A DNA stretch of 8,926 bases. Origin: an uncultured Bacteroidia bacterium. Lineage in GTDB: Bacteria; Bacteroidota; Bacteroidia; Bacteroidales; UBA932. Location: positions 1 through 8,926 of the forward strand of contig CADBPH010000051.1 of assembly GCA_902796455.1 (NCBI GenBank), in the 5' to 3' direction. How positions within the stretch are numbered: the stretch's first letter is position 1; every line of letters begins with the position of its first letter. The notes beneath the pieces were generated by a model. The model did no database searches, was not told where the DNA came from, and saw nothing but the letters and a program-made list of their open reading frames with translations. The position numbers and the translations under genes were made by a program. Shown here in pieces: positions 6,704-8,926 of this stretch.

Positions 6704-7387
6704 ATGTTTAAAAAATTCATCACCGCCGCCCTTGTGGCCGCTTGCGTATCCGCCCTGGGGGCGAAGGCGCAGACCAATTTCCAAACGTTCTACGACTTCG
6801 GTCGGAAGCATTTCACCACGACCCTGGAAGGTTTCCATACGGACAACTGGGGTAACACCTTCTTCTTTATCGATTACGATTACAACAACCGGATCGATAA
6901 AACTGTCGTTTCGCCCAGCGGCTCTTATTTCGAGATTGCCCGCTGCCTGAATTTCTGGCAGGAAAGTGCCCTGGCTCCGCTCAGCCTGCACGTAGAATAC
7001 AATGGCGGCCTGGGTCTCGGCTTCGGGATCAACAGTGCTTTCCTCGCGGGTGTGGACTGGTTCCTGCATACCGGTGACTTCAAGAACACCTTGAACCTGA
7101 AAGTCCTGTACAAGCAGTTTGTCAAGATGTCCTCCAAGGTCCCCATGCAGTTCACCGCAGTTTGGGGATGTCAGGACCTTTTCGGACTAAGCGGACTCCG
7201 TTTCTCCGGCTTCCTGGATGTCTGGAGCGAGTTTGAACATGCGGTCGTCCTTTCCGAGCCCCAGCTCTGGTACAGCTTCGGCACCAAGCATTTCAACCTC
7301 GGCGGCGAGGTGGAACTCAGCTACAATTTCGGCGGCATGAGCGGCTTCCACATCATGCCCTGTATCGGTACGAAGTGGGTGTTCTAA
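6704..7387 (+). CDS. DUF5020 family outer-membrane barrel, Tsx-like; possible nucleobase/nucleoside channel
   Basis: This 227-residue protein is predicted to be an outer-membrane beta-barrel. Residues 1-22 form a signal peptide (MFKKFITAALVAACVSALGA then KA), with cleavage expected after AKA before Q23. The rest is rich in alternating aromatic and polar residues and glycine (HVEYNGGLGLGFGI, FSGFLDVWSEF, EPQLWYSFGTKHFNLG). It ends in GTKWVF, with the terminal phenylalanine favoured by the barrel assembly machinery. The pattern YDFGRKHF early, IARCLNF, EPQLWYSFG and a final KWxF matches Bacteroidota DUF5020 proteins as I remember them. That family is related to the Tsx nucleoside channel. Its place between apt and a purine permease, 34 bp after one and 18 bp before the other, makes a nucleobase or nucleoside pore the best inference. 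Function is inferred from context; family membership is from memory without a profile search. Confidence 0.8.
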   Translation: MFKKFITAALVAACVSALGAKAQTNFQTFYDFGRKHFTTTLEGFHTDNWGNTFFFIDYDYNNRIDKTVVSPSGSYFEIARCLNFWQESALAPLSLHVEYNGGLGLGFGINSAFLAGVDWFLHTGDFKNTLNLKVLYKQFVKMSSKVPMQFTAVWGCQDLFGLSGLRFSGFLDVWSEFEHAVVLSEPQLWYSFGTKHFNLGGEVELSYNFGGMSGFHIMPCIGTKWVF

Positions 7388-7405
7388 TTGCTAAAACATT
7401 GACCT

Positions 7406-8728
7406 ATGGCTACTTTCTTTAATAAGGCATTTGGTTTCGATCCGACGAAACACAGTGTCCGCACCGAAATCGTCGCCGGTATAACGACGTTCTTGACCAT
7501 GGCCTATATCCTGGCCGTGAACCCCGGTATTTTCTCGGCACTCCCGGGGATGCCGCAGGGATCTGTCTTCACCGCTACGGCACTGGCGGCTATTGTCGGT
7601 ACCCTTGTGATGGCGTTTTACGCCAAGAAGCCTTTCGGTCTCGCACCGGGCATGGGCCTGAATGCGTTCTTCGTCTTTACGGTCTGCCTGACGATGGGGT
7701 ATTCCTGGCAATTCGCACTCACGGCTGTATTCCTCGAGGGTATCCTCTTTATCATTCTGACAGTCACGAAGATCCGTTCCTGGCTGCTGGATGCGATCCC
7801 CGGTACGCTGAAGAAAGCGATCGGCGCCGGTATCGGCCTGTTTATCGCGTTCATCGGTCTGCAGAATGCCGGCATCATCGTGCACAGCGATGCAACCTTG
7901 GTCACCCTGGGTGATGTCACGCACGGCAAAGCGCTCCTGGGCTTGATCGGTTTGTTCATTACGGCCGGTCTGGTCATGGCGAAAGTCCGCGGCGGCATGC
8001 TGATTGGCATCCTGGCGACGGCCGCTCTCGGCCTGTTGATCAAGGATCCGGCTACAGGTGCCGCCATTACGACCCTTCCCAGCGCCGTGGTTTCCCTGCC
8101 GGACAGCGTGGCTCCGCTTTTCTGCAAATTCGAGTGGTCCCATATCTTCTCCCTGAACATGCTGGTCGTGGTTTTCACGTTCCTGTTCATTGATATGTTC
8201 GATACCATGGGAACATTGATTGGCGTGTGCCAAGGTACGGAAATGGGTGATAAAGACAAGATTGAAGGTCTTGACAAGATGTTCATGGCGGATGCGGTGG
8301 CAACGGTTGCCGGCGCCTGCCTGGGTACATCTACGACGACGACTTATGTCGAAAGCGCTTCCGGCGTGGGAGATGGCGGCCGTACCGGTCTCACGGCTTT
8401 CTCGATTGCCTGCTGCTTCGGCCTGGCCCTGTTCTTCTCCCCGATCTTCCTGGCTATCCCGGGTGCCGCGACGGCTCCGGCGCTGATCATTGTGGGTGTG
8501 ATGATGATGAAGTCTGTGAAGGTCATTCACTGGGATGATTATGCCAAGAGTATCCCGGCCTTCCTGACCATTATCCTGATGCCGTTGGCATATTCCATCT
8601 CCGATGGTATCCTGATCGGCGTTATCGCTTATGTGCTGACCCATGCCATCAGCGGTAAATTCAAGGATATTTCTGTGACGATGTGGGTACTTGCCGTTTT
8701 GTTTGTCCTGCGGTATATCTTTATATAA
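7406..8728 (+). CDS. pbuG: AzgA/PbuG-type guanine/hypoxanthine permease
   Basis: This inner-membrane proton-coupled importer of hypoxanthine, guanine or adenine belongs to the AzgA branch of the NCS2 superfamily. The 440-residue product has a typical length and is strongly hydrophobic, with about 12-14 membrane segments. RTEIVAGITTFLTMAYILAVNP at 19-40 is the diagnostic N-terminus, split here as RTEIVAGITTF and LTMAYILAVNP. APGMGLNAFF is at 80-89, DMFDTMGTLIGV at 263-274, and GTSTTTTYVESASG at 307-320, where E316 is the expected substrate-binding acid. It is distinct in sequence from the UraA-like permease of the same operon, so the cluster encodes two importers of different substrate class. 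It begins 18 bp after the outer-membrane gene with no SD and is the last gene before a long hairpin. The exact purine preference (PbuG/GhxP versus adenine-type) is not decided. Confidence 0.93.
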   Translation: MATFFNKAFGFDPTKHSVRTEIVAGITTFLTMAYILAVNPGIFSALPGMPQGSVFTATALAAIVGTLVMAFYAKKPFGLAPGMGLNAFFVFTVCLTMGYSWQFALTAVFLEGILFIILTVTKIRSWLLDAIPGTLKKAIGAGIGLFIAFIGLQNAGIIVHSDATLVTLGDVTHGKALLGLIGLFITAGLVMAKVRGGMLIGILATAALGLLIKDPATGAAITTLPSAVVSLPDSVAPLFCKFEWSHIFSLNMLVVVFTFLFIDMFDTMGTLIGVCQGTEMGDKDKIEGLDKMFMADAVATVAGACLGTSTTTTYVESASGVGDGGRTGLTAFSIACCFGLALFFSPIFLAIPGAATAPALIIVGVMMMKSVKVIHWDDYAKSIPAFLTIILMPLAYSISDGILIGVIAYVLTHAISGKFKDISVTMWVLAVLFVLRYIFI

Positions 8729-8754
8729 GCCTGCGGGCGTAGCGGCAAATCGCT

Positions 8755-8808
8755 GTTGACCAAAGAGGGCGGCTGATCCGTGACGATCGGCTGCCCTTCT
8801 TGGTTGAC
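8755..8808 (+). terminator. Long imperfect hairpin after the salvage operon
   Basis: The plus-strand RNA can form a 24-pair stem with a 6-nt loop (8779-8784). The core arms are ACCAAAGAGGGCGGCTGATC (8759-8778) and GATCGGCTGCCCTTCTTGGT (8785-8804), extended by GTTG at 8755-8758 with TGAC at 8805-8808. There are five G-U pairs and one A-C mismatch (8764/8799). The G-U pairs exist only in the plus-strand RNA, so the structure is more stable in that direction. No U-tract follows at once; the first, at 8827-8832, is 18 bases on. It probably ends or stabilises the operon mRNA but is not a canonical intrinsic terminator. Confidence 0.55.
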
Positions 8809-8843
8809 TCCAGCAGTAGGTCGATGTTTTTTGTTCATTCTTT

Positions 8844-8875
8844 TTTCAAAATCTGAATTATTCTCCGTATCTTAC
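8844..8875 (+). promoter_or_regulatory. Weak Bacteroidota promoter candidate for the gene starting at 8899
   Basis: TTTC (8844-8847) and TATCTTAC (8868-8875) are separated by 20 bp. They match 3 of 4 and 4 of 6 defined positions of TTTG and TAnnTTTG. Transcription would start near 8882, leaving a leader of about 17 nt. The match is imperfect but correctly placed, in an A/T-rich patch within the 170-bp intergenic region 8729-8898. Confidence 0.3.
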
Positions 8876-8898
8876 TGCCTCTTAACCCCCATACGGCC

Positions 8899-8926
8899 AT
8901 GATACGGACTGACTACAATTTCCCCA
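8899..8926 (+). CDS. Start of a gene cut by the right edge; possibly purC
   Basis: An ATG at 8899 opens a frame of nine codons, MIRTDYNFP, before the window ends. Bacteroidota phosphoribosylaminoimidazole-succinocarboxamide synthase (PurC, de novo purine synthesis) commonly begins with a segment like LTKTDFNFPGQ followed by YHGKVRDVY. The TDYNFP block fits that pattern in a purine-related neighbourhood. Nine residues are too few for a firm call, and the reading frame itself rests on a weak upstream promoter and an in-frame stop at 8854. Confidence 0.35.

Noticed and set aside
7391..8644. A 417-codon open frame on the minus strand
   Set aside because: It is antisense to the AzgA-type permease. 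Its product is rich in D, H, Q and R, as expected from the complement of a hydrophobic membrane-protein gene, and it matches no family.

Overview
This window looks like chromosomal DNA from a member of the Bacteroidota, most likely Bacteroidales, with fairly high G+C (mid-50s percent by eye). The evidence is protein resemblance (MetF, a DUF5020-type outer-membrane protein, UraA and AzgA-type permeases), the Bacteroidota promoter signature (TTTG, about 19-21 bp, TAnnTTTG) and the lack of clear Shine-Dalgarno sequences before most starts. The genus cannot be named from this sequence alone.

The left half (1-4598) is read entirely from the minus strand. In order of transcription it holds a calcineurin-like metallophosphoesterase lipoprotein (3771-4598), a GT-A family 2 glycosyltransferase without an ATG start (2650-3654, possibly 3690), methylenetetrahydrofolate reductase metF (1618-2550) behind a near-ideal Bacteroidota promoter, and the N-terminal part of B12-dependent methionine synthase metH (1-1601, cut by the window edge). 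MetF makes 5-methyltetrahydrofolate and MetH uses it to methylate homocysteine. The two genes are 16 bp apart and form a methionine/one-carbon operon.

A 179-bp divergent intergenic region (4599-4777) carries back-to-back promoter elements. From it the right half is read on the plus strand as a compact nucleobase salvage cluster: uraA-type NCS2 permease (4778-6136), apt (6142-6669), a DUF5020/Tsx-like outer-membrane barrel (6704-7387) and an AzgA/PbuG-type guanine/hypoxanthine permease (7406-8728). The gaps are 5, 34 and 18 bp. Together these genes give an outer-membrane pore, two inner-membrane importers and a phosphoribosyltransferase that traps adenine as AMP. This context suggests a nucleobase or nucleoside uptake role for the DUF5020 protein.

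After the last permease there is a long imperfect hairpin (8755-8808), a weak promoter-like pair, and the first nine codons of another plus-strand gene (from 8899). Its N-terminus resembles Bacteroidota PurC, so de novo purine synthesis may adjoin the salvage cluster. I saw no RNA genes, CRISPR arrays, insertion sequences or phage genes, and no gene-free stretch exceeds 300 bp.
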